Source of the DNA: Pseudomonadota bacterium
Lineage (GTDB): Bacteria > Pseudomonadota > Alphaproteobacteria > Paracaedibacterales > CAITNM01
DNA length: 6,675 nucleotides
Direction of reading: 5' to 3'
NCBI GenBank assembly: GCA_026400695.1
Contig: JAPLON010000103.1
Coordinates: forward strand, 1-6,675
Positions 1 to 5,471 of this stretch are shown here, piece after piece (position 1 is the first letter of the stretch; every line of letters begins with the position of its first letter). The position numbers were made by a program, and so were the translations under genes. Below the pieces are notes generated by a model, which did not search any database, was not told the origin of the DNA, and saw nothing but the letters and a program-made list of their open reading frames with translations.

Positions 1-542
1 ATGCTTTTAGCAATTGCTTCTGCTTGCCCACGCTCTTCAGCTTCAATACCTGGATAAGCACCTGGAGTATCAATAAAGGTAATCACTGGCAACTTGAAGT
101 TGTTAGCAATATCCATCAAACGTTGAGCCTTGCGGTAACCTTCAGGCTTTGGCATGCCAAAGTTATGACGAACACGAGATTCTGTGTCATTACCTTTTTC
201 TTGACCAATTACCATAACAGACTGACCGTTTAAGCTGGCAAGACCACCGACAATACTTTGATCGTCACTAAATAACCTATCGCCTGCCAATGGAACAAAG
301 TCTGTAAAAACAGCCTCAACATATTGCAAAAAACGAGGACGATCTGGATGTCGCGCTATCAGAACTTTTTGCCAAGGTGAAAGATTTGCATAAGTAGAGC
401 GCATCATCTTATCAGCCTTAGACTGAAGTTTAGAAACTTCATCAGCTATATTGATGTCTTTATTGTTGGCAAGATGCTTAAGCTCTTCAATTTTTCCAAC
501 AAGCTCAGCTATCGGTTTTTCAAATTCTAAAAATTTATTCAT
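1..542 (-). CDS. accA: Acetyl-CoA carboxylase carboxyltransferase subunit alpha, N-terminal part (runs off the window)
   Basis: The alpha subunit pairs with AccD to transfer the carboxyl group from carboxybiotin on AccB to acetyl-CoA, giving malonyl-CoA, the first step of fatty acid synthesis in the cytosol. The 180 visible codons translate without interruption. The N-terminus (FLEFEKPIAEL, residues 4-14) matches the coiled-coil start typical of AccA. The crotonase-fold core follows, with NFGMPKPEGYRKA at 127-139 and ITFIDTPGAYPG at 154-165, then AEERGQ at 168-173; these closely match E. coli AccA as I recall it. The family is usually about 315-320 residues, so roughly the last 40% lies beyond base 1. 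The start ATG (542-540) is secure because an in-frame TGA lies four codons upstream and the N-terminus aligns. No clear Shine-Dalgarno sequence precedes it. It lies 160 bp downstream of sdhB on the same strand, so readthrough is possible, but it appears to have its own promoter. Confidence 0.96.
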   Translation of the reverse strand, partial: MNKFLEFEKPIAELVGKIEELKHLANNKDINIADEVSKLQSKADKMMRSTYANLSPWQKVLIARHPDRPRFLQYVEAVFTDFVPLAGDRLFSDDQSIVGGLASLNGQSVMVIGQEKGNDTESRVRHNFGMPKPEGYRKAQRLMDIANNFKLPVITFIDTPGAYPGIEAEERGQAEAIAKS

Positions 543-569
543 GGACCAGAGTCATGAGTCTATAGGTAG

Positions 570-598
570 GGTATAGGATGTTTTTAAAATTTTTTCAA
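570..598 (-). promoter_or_regulatory. Probable sigma-70-type promoter of accA
   Basis: On the minus strand, TTGAAA (598-593, five of six matches to the -35 consensus) is followed after exactly 17 bases by TATACC (575-570, four of six matches to -10). Transcription would begin near 563, giving a leader of about 20 nt before the accA ATG at 542. The spacer is very AT-rich. This is a consensus match only. AT-rich intergenic DNA throws up such matches by chance, but the position and spacing are good. Confidence 0.4.
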
Positions 599-702
599 GT
601 TCTATGTGCATGAAATCCTTTTTGAGATACCTTAGTTTGTGTGAAAATTTTCTGCTTAGGCTCTTGTAAGCTTATCTTTAAAATTTTTATCAAAAACCTA
701 AC

Positions 703-1473
703 CTACTTTTTCACCATCATCATTTTAATATTCCCAATGGCCTTTGCTGGATTCAATCCCTTAGGGCATGTTTTTGTGCAGTTCATAATACTATGACAAC
801 GATACAAGCTAAACGGATCATCCAAATCCTCTAGCCTTTGTTTTGTTTTTGTATCACGAGTATCCGAAATAAAGCGATACGCCTGCAAAAGTGTAGCTGG
901 ACCTAAATATTTATCGCCATTCCACCAATAACTAGGACACCCTGTAGAACAACTAAAACATAATACACATTCCCAAAGTCCTTCTAATTTTGCTCTATCT
1001 TCTATGCTTTGTTTACGCTCGCGTTTTGGTTTTTCACTATTTTCAACCCATGGTTTTATTGAAGCATGCTGTTTAAAAGCAGACCGTAGGTCTGGAACTA
1101 AATCCTTCATAACTTCCATATGGGGCAATGGCATAATTTTTATTGGACCATTCACCTCATCAATATGCTTAATACACGCCAAAGAATTTGTGCCATCAAT
1201 GTTCATAGCACAACTACCACATACACCCTCGCGGCAAGAACGACGAAACGTCAATGTACTATCAATGTTATCCTTAATATATAACAAGGCATCTAACACC
1301 ATTTGCCCAGAATCTTTCACATCAATAGTAAATTCATCTATGCGTGGGTTATTACCGTCTTCAGGATTCCACCGATAAATATGAAAAGTTCGCAAAGTCG
1401 CGGAATTACCTGCAACCTTAAACACTTTTCCTTTTTGAACCTGAGAGTGTTTAGGTAATCGAAATTGCACCAT
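703..1473 (-). CDS. sdhB: Succinate dehydrogenase iron-sulfur subunit
   Basis: SdhB carries electrons from the FAD of SdhA through three Fe-S clusters to quinone, at the cytoplasmic face of the inner membrane. The N-terminal plant-type ferredoxin domain has the [2Fe-2S] ligands C80, C85, C88 and C100 (CREGVCGSC then C). The C-terminal domain has C169, C172, C175 and C236 for [4Fe-4S] and C179, C226 and C232 for [3Fe-4S], assigned by analogy with E. coli. Residues equivalent to the E. coli quinone-site residues are present: P180, S181, W183, W184, H227 and I229. The 256-residue length is normal for alphaproteobacterial and mitochondrial forms. The ATG directly abuts the sdhA stop codon with no intergenic base. 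An AGAGGG ribosome-binding site (1487-1482) lies 8 bases upstream, inside the end of sdhA, and supports this start. It is the last gene of the sdhCDAB operon. I see no convincing hairpin terminator after it. Confidence 0.98.
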   Translation of the reverse strand: MVQFRLPKHSQVQKGKVFKVAGNSATLRTFHIYRWNPEDGNNPRIDEFTIDVKDSGQMVLDALLYIKDNIDSTLTFRRSCREGVCGSCAMNIDGTNSLACIKHIDEVNGPIKIMPLPHMEVMKDLVPDLRSAFKQHASIKPWVENSEKPKRERKQSIEDRAKLEGLWECVLCFSCSTGCPSYWWNGDKYLGPATLLQAYRFISDTRDTKTKQRLEDLDDPFSLYRCHSIMNCTKTCPKGLNPAKAIGNIKMMMVKK

Positions 1474-3252
1474 TTAATATACCCTCTTTTGCAAATGAAT
1501 GACCTTAACTTCATCTGTCATTGTGTACATATGCACAGGTCGCTTATCAAGCCTTACTGCAAGATTATCACCACACCATGAAAGTGTATGCACTAACCAA
1601 TGTTGATCATCACGCTCTGGAAAATCATCACGCGCATGTCCACCTCGGCTTTCCGTACGATACGCCGCTGAACCCATTGTAACCACGGCCTGTAGCATTA
1701 GATTCTGCAATTCAAGCGCTTCTACCAGATCTGTATTCCAAACTAATGAGCGGTCACTTATCCCTAAATCACATAAAGATTCAGCACATTGATTCAGTTT
1801 TTCTTGCCCCAAATCCATAATTTCTTGATTTCTAAACACACCACAGTGGGCTTGCATTATCTGCTGCATTTCGCTGCGAATTTTTGAAGTTGGTAAATCA
1901 CCATTTGCAAAACGTGTTTTATCAAAGCGCTCGATAATTTTTTCAGTAATAGCTTCAGCTAACTTAGGATGAGCTGCTCCAGGAGTTACAACTTCTTTAG
2001 CACGCAAAGCCGCAGCCCTTCCAAACACTACCAAATCTAATAACGAATTAGTACCTAAGCGATTTGCTCCATGTACAGAAACACACGCCGCTTCACCAAT
2101 TGCCATTAAACCTGGCACCATATTTTCTTTTGAATCTTTTGTCACTTCAGCATGACAGTTAGTGGGAATACCACCCATGTTGTAATGCACAGTAGGCTGC
2201 ACTGGAATAGGCTCTTTGCATGTATCAATTCCAGCGAATATACGAGCTGTCTCTGAAATACCAGGTAATCGCTCAGAGATAACTTTAGGGTCCAAGTGCT
2301 CTAGGTGCAAATAAACCAAATCCTTATTAGGCCCACAACCTCTTCCTTCTTTAATTTCAATTGCAATTGCCCTGCTTACAACATCGCGAGAAGCCAAATC
2401 CTTGGCATTAGGAGCATACTTTGCCATAAAGCGGTCACCTAAACTATTGGTTAGGTAACCACCCTCGCCACGCACAGCTTCTGAAATTAAGCATCCAGCA
2501 CCATAAATTCCGGTAGGGTGAAATTGAATAAACTCCATATCAGCAAGTGGCAAACCAGCGCGCAGCACCATAGCATTGCCATCTCCAGTACAAGTATGAG
2601 CGCCTGTACAAGTAAAAAATGTCCTTCCATGGCCACCTGTTGCTAACACAACCATATGTGCACGAAACCTGTGAATCGTTCCATCATCAAGGCTCCAGGC
2701 AATTACACCACGACATACACCTTGCTCATCCATTATCAAATCAAGCGTAAAGTATTCAATAAAAAATTCCGTGTTATAACGTAAACACTGCTGATACAGA
2801 GTATGCAAAATGGCATGACCAGTGCGATCAGCTGCAGCACATGCGCGTCTTGCCATACTTTTACCATGATCAATAGTATGCCCACCAAATTGCCTTTGAT
2901 AGATATTACCATTTTCATCCCTAGAAAAAGGAACCCCCATATGTTCAAGTTCTACAACGGCATCAATCGCATTTTTACACATGTATTCGATAGCATCTTG
3001 ATCACCTAGCCAATCAGATCCTTTAACCGTATCGTAAAAATGATATCTCCAATCATCACCATCACCCGTATTACCAAGAGCAGCAGAAATACCACCTTGG
3101 GCTGCCACAGTATGACTACGAGTTGGAAAAACTTTGGTGATACATGCTGTTTTTAAACCAGCCGCACTCATGCCAAGACTAGCCCTAAGACCAGCTCCTC
3201 CTGCACCAACCACTACAACATCGTATTCGTGATCAATTATTTGATAAGTCAT
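1474..3252 (-). CDS. sdhA: Succinate dehydrogenase flavoprotein subunit
   Basis: SdhA oxidises succinate to fumarate in the TCA cycle, holding covalently bound FAD on the cytoplasmic side of complex II. The Rossmann dinucleotide motif GAGGAG is at residues 16-21. The covalent flavin histidine is H47, within RSHTVAAQGG (45-54). The substrate site is complete by analogy with E. coli: H245 in QFHPTG, the proton-shuttle R289 in DLASRDVV, H356 in VHYNMGGIPT and R398 in HGANRLGTNSLLDL. The C-terminal RGGHARDDFPERDD block (536-549) is also present. The 592-residue length is typical. The sequence reads most like mitochondrial and Rickettsia SdhA. The start ATG (3252-3250) overlaps the sdhD TGA as ATGA. 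AGGG (3261-3258) five bases upstream can act as ribosome-binding site, and the gene is probably translationally coupled to sdhD. No frameshift or missing catalytic residue is seen. Confidence 0.98.
   Translation of the reverse strand: MTYQIIDHEYDVVVVGAGGAGLRASLGMSAAGLKTACITKVFPTRSHTVAAQGGISAALGNTGDGDDWRYHFYDTVKGSDWLGDQDAIEYMCKNAIDAVVELEHMGVPFSRDENGNIYQRQFGGHTIDHGKSMARRACAAADRTGHAILHTLYQQCLRYNTEFFIEYFTLDLIMDEQGVCRGVIAWSLDDGTIHRFRAHMVVLATGGHGRTFFTCTGAHTCTGDGNAMVLRAGLPLADMEFIQFHPTGIYGAGCLISEAVRGEGGYLTNSLGDRFMAKYAPNAKDLASRDVVSRAIAIEIKEGRGCGPNKDLVYLHLEHLDPKVISERLPGISETARIFAGIDTCKEPIPVQPTVHYNMGGIPTNCHAEVTKDSKENMVPGLMAIGEAACVSVHGANRLGTNSLLDLVVFGRAAALRAKEVVTPGAAHPKLAEAITEKIIERFDKTRFANGDLPTSKIRSEMQQIMQAHCGVFRNQEIMDLGQEKLNQCAESLCDLGISDRSLVWNTDLVEALELQNLMLQAVVTMGSAAYRTESRGGHARDDFPERDDQHWLVHTLSWCGDNLAVRLDKRPVHMYTMTDEVKVIHLQKRVY
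1482..1487 (-). promoter_or_regulatory. Ribosome-binding site of sdhB inside the end of sdhA
   Basis: AGAGGG lies 8 bases upstream of the sdhB ATG and entirely within the last codons of sdhA. With zero spacing between the two genes, it fixes the sdhB start and shows that the end of sdhA doubles as the translation-initiation region of sdhB. Confidence 0.65.
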
Positions 3253-3581
3253 GCGAACCCTAACTTAAATAAACTAAATGTAGTTAATAAGCTCAAAAAT
3301 ATAAATAATCCACCAACAAAAAATAATACCAAAAAACGCACTTTGGCATTTGGCAAGTAATCAAGACAAATGGTATTCACCCCTAAATATCCATGGTAAA
3401 AACTACTAACTAGCATCGAAAATATTAGTAGCGAATTAATTGGTTTATTAATGATTTGTATAACTTCAAAAGAATTCATGGCCTTAGTTTTAAACAAAAT
3501 CCATAAAAACCAAGGTACTAAAAACAACAAAATTATTGCTGTAATACGTTGCCAAATATAGTGACGCGTGTACGATTTCAT
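3249..3581 (-). CDS. sdhD: Succinate dehydrogenase membrane anchor subunit (cytochrome b small subunit)
   Basis: This 110-residue inner-membrane protein, with SdhC, anchors SdhAB and helps bind haem b and quinone. Three hydrophobic segments are visible at about 12-31, 48-70 and 82-104. The WQRITAI segment near the N-terminus (10-16) fits the family. In the second helix, H63 with G67 and D74-Y75 reproduces the E. coli spacing of the haem-ligand H71 and the quinone-site D82-Y83. The start is placed at ATG 3581-3579, which overlaps the sdhC stop as ATGA. An in-frame start 18 codons upstream (3635) would overlap sdhC by 58 bp and add a non-conserved tail, so I rejected it. Only a weak ribosome-binding site precedes the ATG, consistent with translational coupling to sdhC. 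The 3' end overlaps the sdhA start in the same ATGA fashion. Small SdhD proteins diverge strongly, so the assignment rests on motifs plus operon position. Confidence 0.93.
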   Translation of the reverse strand: MKSYTRHYIWQRITAIILLFLVPWFLWILFKTKAMNSFEVIQIINKPINSLLIFSMLVSSFYHGYLGVNTICLDYLPNAKVRFLVLFFVGGLFIFLSLLTTFSLFKLGFA

Positions 3582-3952
3582 ACTAAATATACCGTTAAAA
3601 TAATTAACACAAAAACCATGAATGTTACTAGCCAACCGCTATTGTAAACACAACTTAGTTCATAACCTCTGCCAAGTGACCACATCAGGTAACGTATTCC
3701 ATTTAGTAAATGATAATAGACACAAGCCAAAACTCCATACACCATCAATTTTACTAATGGGTAAGCTAAAAAATTACAAAAATCTAAGTAGACCGCTTCC
3801 CCTTGGCATAAAACGTAAATCCATATGCAAACCAAGCACATAGCGGCAATAAAACCAACTCCGGAGAATCTGTGAAAAACTGACATTATGGAAGTAAGCT
3901 GAGGCGTATAAATCTGTAAATGAGGCGATAAAGGTCTCTGATTGTCTGGCAT
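3578..3952 (-). CDS. sdhC: Succinate dehydrogenase cytochrome b556 large membrane subunit
   Basis: SdhC is the larger membrane anchor of complex II, with three transmembrane helices (about 30-50, 64-88 and 104-124). It contributes one axial haem ligand and part of the quinone pocket. The N-terminal signature RPLSPHLQIY (6-15) and SVFHRFSG (24-31) are diagnostic. S24 and R28 correspond to the E. coli quinone-site S27 and R31. H81 in HLLNGIRYLMWSLG (81-94) is the expected haem ligand. I start it at ATG 3952-3950, giving 124 residues, close to Rickettsia SdhC. A longer reading frame begins at a TTG at 4009 and adds 19 residues, but that TTG is the first codon of a perfect TTGACA, better explained as a -35 box. 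No clear Shine-Dalgarno sequence precedes the ATG. It is the first gene of sdhCDAB, and its TGA overlaps the sdhD ATG. Confidence 0.95.
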   Translation of the reverse strand: MPDNQRPLSPHLQIYTPQLTSIMSVFHRFSGVGFIAAMCLVCIWIYVLCQGEAVYLDFCNFLAYPLVKLMVYGVLACVYYHLLNGIRYLMWSLGRGYELSCVYNSGWLVTFMVFVLIILTVYLV

Positions 3953-3979
3953 GTCAGTGGAAAAATAAAGCAGTTGATA

Positions 3980-4009
3980 ATTCTTGTTAAAATTTACGGA
4001 TTTTGTCAA
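3980..4009 (-). promoter_or_regulatory. Probable promoter of the sdhCDAB operon
   Basis: On the minus strand a perfect -35 hexamer TTGACA (4009-4004) is followed after 18 bases by AAGAAT (3985-3980), which keeps four of six -10 consensus positions, including A2 and T6. Initiation near 3973 would give a leader of about 20 nt before the sdhC ATG at 3952, similar in length to those predicted here for accA and the Fic gene. The -10 element is imperfect, so the exact start site is uncertain. Confidence 0.45.
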
Positions 4010-4236
4010 TTGTGTAACTTGCAGATGTTTTAACTGCCCTCAACTTTATGTGAGATTTTCAGCATATGCTCAATAATGTACTTTTATACTTCTTTTGTTA
4101 AAAATATCACTATGCATACATAATTCGACTCTTATGTTAGTTTTAAAAGCCTTTAACGCTTATTATGGCTAAAGATAACAAGCACATTGACACGCCGCAA
4201 TTTGTGACTCACGTTATATAAAGAGAACTAAAAATC

Positions 4237-4247
4237 TATAATATAAT
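4237..4247 (+). promoter_or_regulatory. Tandem TATAAT boxes directly upstream of the exported orphan gene
   Basis: Two perfect TATAAT hexamers share one base (4237-4242 and 4242-4247) and end one base before the ATG at 4249. If the first is a true -10 element, transcription would start at about the A of the ATG, giving a leaderless mRNA. This agrees with the absence of any Shine-Dalgarno sequence within 20 bases of the start. However, the matching -35 position (4214-4219, TTATAT) is poor. An upstream TTGACA at 4187-4192 is 20-22 bases from a TTATATA stretch, too far for a standard promoter. Chance AT-richness is a real alternative. Confidence 0.25.
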
Positions 4248-4248
4248 T

Positions 4249-5271
4249 ATGAAATTCTTTGTGCGTATTTTATTTTGTTTCTTTGTACCTATCTCGATAT
4301 CAGCTTTTGCTGCAGAAATGGAGATATCACCTTCAGTTTATTCATCTGATTCCTCAACATCCAGACAATCAGCAAAACCAATAGTTGATTCTATTCTATA
4401 TAAAGATGACGCTTTTGTGCATGCAAAGATTATAGATGTAAGAAATGGCTCAATAATAGAAAACGTTATTATGCGTTTTACTATTCATGAAGTATGTGGG
4501 GCGCTACAAGAAACTTTTGATGGTTGCATGCCTTCGGAGCTTTCTAAAATTATCGCTGAATATGCTACCCATACTAATATGTATGTTGTAGTGGAAGGTG
4601 ATGATAAAGAAACATATGAATATGATGTAGAGTATTATCCAGTTATTCTAGATATGGTAAACAAAGCAACCAGAAATATTACTGCAAGCCAAGGCCATTT
4701 TAAGTTTGCAAAGCCCATTGACGCATACTCATATGCTCAAAGTAGAGCAGATACATTTGAAACACTTTTTCGTACAAATTTATATACTGATCTGGGTTCG
4801 AATATTATTTCAGTGTTTGATATGACCAGTAATACTGAAATAGTAGATGTTCCAAGTGTAGAGGCAAACATTATTCCATTTAGTATTAATGGCAAATTCT
4901 ATATTTTTAAAGACAATACTTTTTCAATATTTGATGATTTTAATGATCTTCTAGCAGCGGATATCACTATTAGAAGCTTTTTTAAAGATAAAAAGTTGAT
5001 CGGTACATATTTATACACTTTAAACAAAGATCCAAAAAGCAAAGACTTAAGTATCATTTTAGTAAGGGATACAAGAACCAACACTACAATTATGATTCTT
5101 GAAATTGGAAGAGAACCTTTTCAAGCTGATTTAGTAGATAGCAATCTATTAGTAACTTGTAAGGATAGCGTGTATATGATTCGCTTGGATCGCTTGCAAG
5201 CATTGTTATACCAAAAAGCCAGTACTGCTGCCGCAGCAACAGCTTCTTCCGCTTCTGCAGCTGGCGATTGA
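4249..5271 (+). CDS. Exported protein of unknown function with F-box-like segment and WD/propeller-like beta repeats
   Basis: I do not recognise this 340-residue protein as a named family. The N-terminus is a clear Sec signal peptide: MKFFVR, then a hydrophobic core (7-18) and an AFA cleavage motif (19-21) just before AEMEIS, so the mature protein should leave the cytoplasm. After a Ser-rich linker (27-41), residues 94-105 (MPSELSKIIAEY) resemble the short helical F-box-like motif LPxELxxIIxxY seen in some intracellular-bacterium proteins. C83 and C93 flank it and could form a disulfide. Residues about 184-318 are beta-rich. Strand-like cores ISVFD (187-191), FSIFD (225-229), IILVRD (269-274) and VYMIRLD (308-314) recur every 38-45 residues, as expected of WD-type propeller blades. 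The tail (324-340) is almost entirely Ala, Ser and Thr. The start is fixed by the intact signal peptide. It is transcribed away from sdh and has no functional neighbour. A role in host interaction is conjecture. Confidence 0.85.
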   Translation: MKFFVRILFCFFVPISISAFAAEMEISPSVYSSDSSTSRQSAKPIVDSILYKDDAFVHAKIIDVRNGSIIENVIMRFTIHEVCGALQETFDGCMPSELSKIIAEYATHTNMYVVVEGDDKETYEYDVEYYPVILDMVNKATRNITASQGHFKFAKPIDAYSYAQSRADTFETLFRTNLYTDLGSNIISVFDMTSNTEIVDVPSVEANIIPFSINGKFYIFKDNTFSIFDDFNDLLAADITIRSFFKDKKLIGTYLYTLNKDPKSKDLSIILVRDTRTNTTIMILEIGREPFQADLVDSNLLVTCKDSVYMIRLDRLQALLYQKASTAAAATASSASAAGD

Positions 5272-5286
5272 GTATCGAGGACAGAA

Positions 5287-5304
5287 ATGTACCTTTTTGT
5301 ACAT
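5287..5304. repeat. Perfect inverted repeat downstream of the exported orphan gene
   Basis: ATGTAC and GTACAT (6-bp arms) flank a CTTTTT loop, 16 bases after the stop codon. A second repeat follows at 5347-5372: AACCACT and AGTGGTT, 7-bp arms with a 12-base loop. Neither is followed by a convincing T-run, so I do not call a Rho-independent terminator, though either could form a weak 3' hairpin on the mRNA. Confidence 0.4.
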
Positions 5305-5415
5305 GAGGATAATCCAGATGGAAACCAAACGGTCGCATAGTTTTTCAACCACTTAAGCGTGAATTAGTGGTTTACGAAGGAAATGCGGTAGACTATAGGT
5401 GAGTGCTTTTTTAAA

Positions 5416-5445
5416 TTGATTCTTGCGGAGATTAACAGATATAAT
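5416..5445 (+). promoter_or_regulatory. Promoter of the Fic-family gene
   Basis: TTGATT (5416-5421, four of six -35 matches) and a perfect -10 TATAAT (5440-5445) are separated by 18 bases. Predicted initiation near 5452 leaves a 20-nt leader before the ATG at 5472. This is the best promoter match in the window for a rightward gene. It is embedded among GCGGA inverted repeats, which suggests regulated expression. Confidence 0.55.
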
Positions 5446-5464
5446 ATCCGCATTATGAGCGGAT
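5424..5464. promoter_or_regulatory. Operator-like nested GCGGA inverted repeats over the Fic promoter
   Basis: Three copies of a GCGGA core alternate in orientation: TGCGGA (5424-5429, in the -35/-10 spacer), its complement ATCCGC (5446-5451, immediately after the -10), and GCGGAT (5459-5464, in the leader). The last two form a perfect dyad with 6-bp arms and a 7-base centre. The first and second pair as TGCGGA/TCCGCA with a 17-base centre. A related TGCGGT sits upstream at 5384-5389. The placement around -10 and the start site is where a repressor would act. The downstream gene encodes a winged-helix-like C-terminus that could bind here. Binding itself is inference. Confidence 0.45.
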
Positions 5465-5471
5465 TTACTTT

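Larger units (their letters stand above)
3953..4248. other. Divergent intergenic region between sdhC and the exported orphan gene
   Basis: These 296 bases hold no convincing gene. They contain the sdh promoter at the left edge, a perfect 10-bp palindrome AGCATATGCT (4061-4070), an 8-bp palindrome TATGCATA (4111-4118), a second TTGACA (4187-4192, plus strand), and two overlapping TATAAT hexamers just before the rightward ATG. An 18-codon reading frame on the plus strand (4165-4221, MAKDNKHIDTPQFVTHVI) is present, but it lacks a ribosome-binding site and I do not recognise it. No RNA gene or mobile-element end was seen. Confidence 0.55.

Noticed and set aside
24..233. Plus-strand 69-codon reading frame
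   Set aside because: It lies entirely antisense to the conserved accA coding sequence and resembles no known protein.
654..671. Possible terminator after sdhB (GCTTA and TAAGC arms, 8-base loop)
   Set aside because: The stem is only 5 bp and AT-rich and is not followed by a clean T-run on the minus strand, so it is too weak to call.
1004..1378. Plus-strand 124-codon reading frame
   Set aside because: Antisense shadow of sdhB; the opposite strand encodes all Fe-S ligand motifs.
2736..3009. Reading frames of about 70 codons on both strands inside sdhA
   Set aside because: Out-of-frame and antisense shadows of the highly conserved FAD-domain coding sequence.
3582..3635. In-frame N-terminal extension of sdhD by 18 codons
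   Set aside because: It would overlap sdhC by 58 bp and add residues not seen in the family. The ATGA overlap start at 3581 gives a normal 110-residue SdhD.
3622..3843. Plus-strand 73-codon reading frame
   Set aside because: Antisense to sdhC, whose frame carries the haem and quinone residues.
4899..5348. Three overlapping minus-strand reading frames
   Set aside because: Antisense to the exported orphan gene and its downstream gap. The minus-frame Ala/Glu-rich run is simply the complement of the Ala/Ser tail, and no start signals were seen.
5287..5372. Two inverted repeats as a Rho-independent terminator for the exported orphan
   Set aside because: Neither hairpin is followed by a T-run, and the stems are short. 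They are listed only as inverted repeats.
5424..5464. CRISPR-like or mobile-element terminal repeats at the GCGGA copies
   Set aside because: The copies are 6 bp, alternate in orientation and cluster on a promoter. There are no regular spacers, target-site duplications or transposase, so an operator is the better reading.
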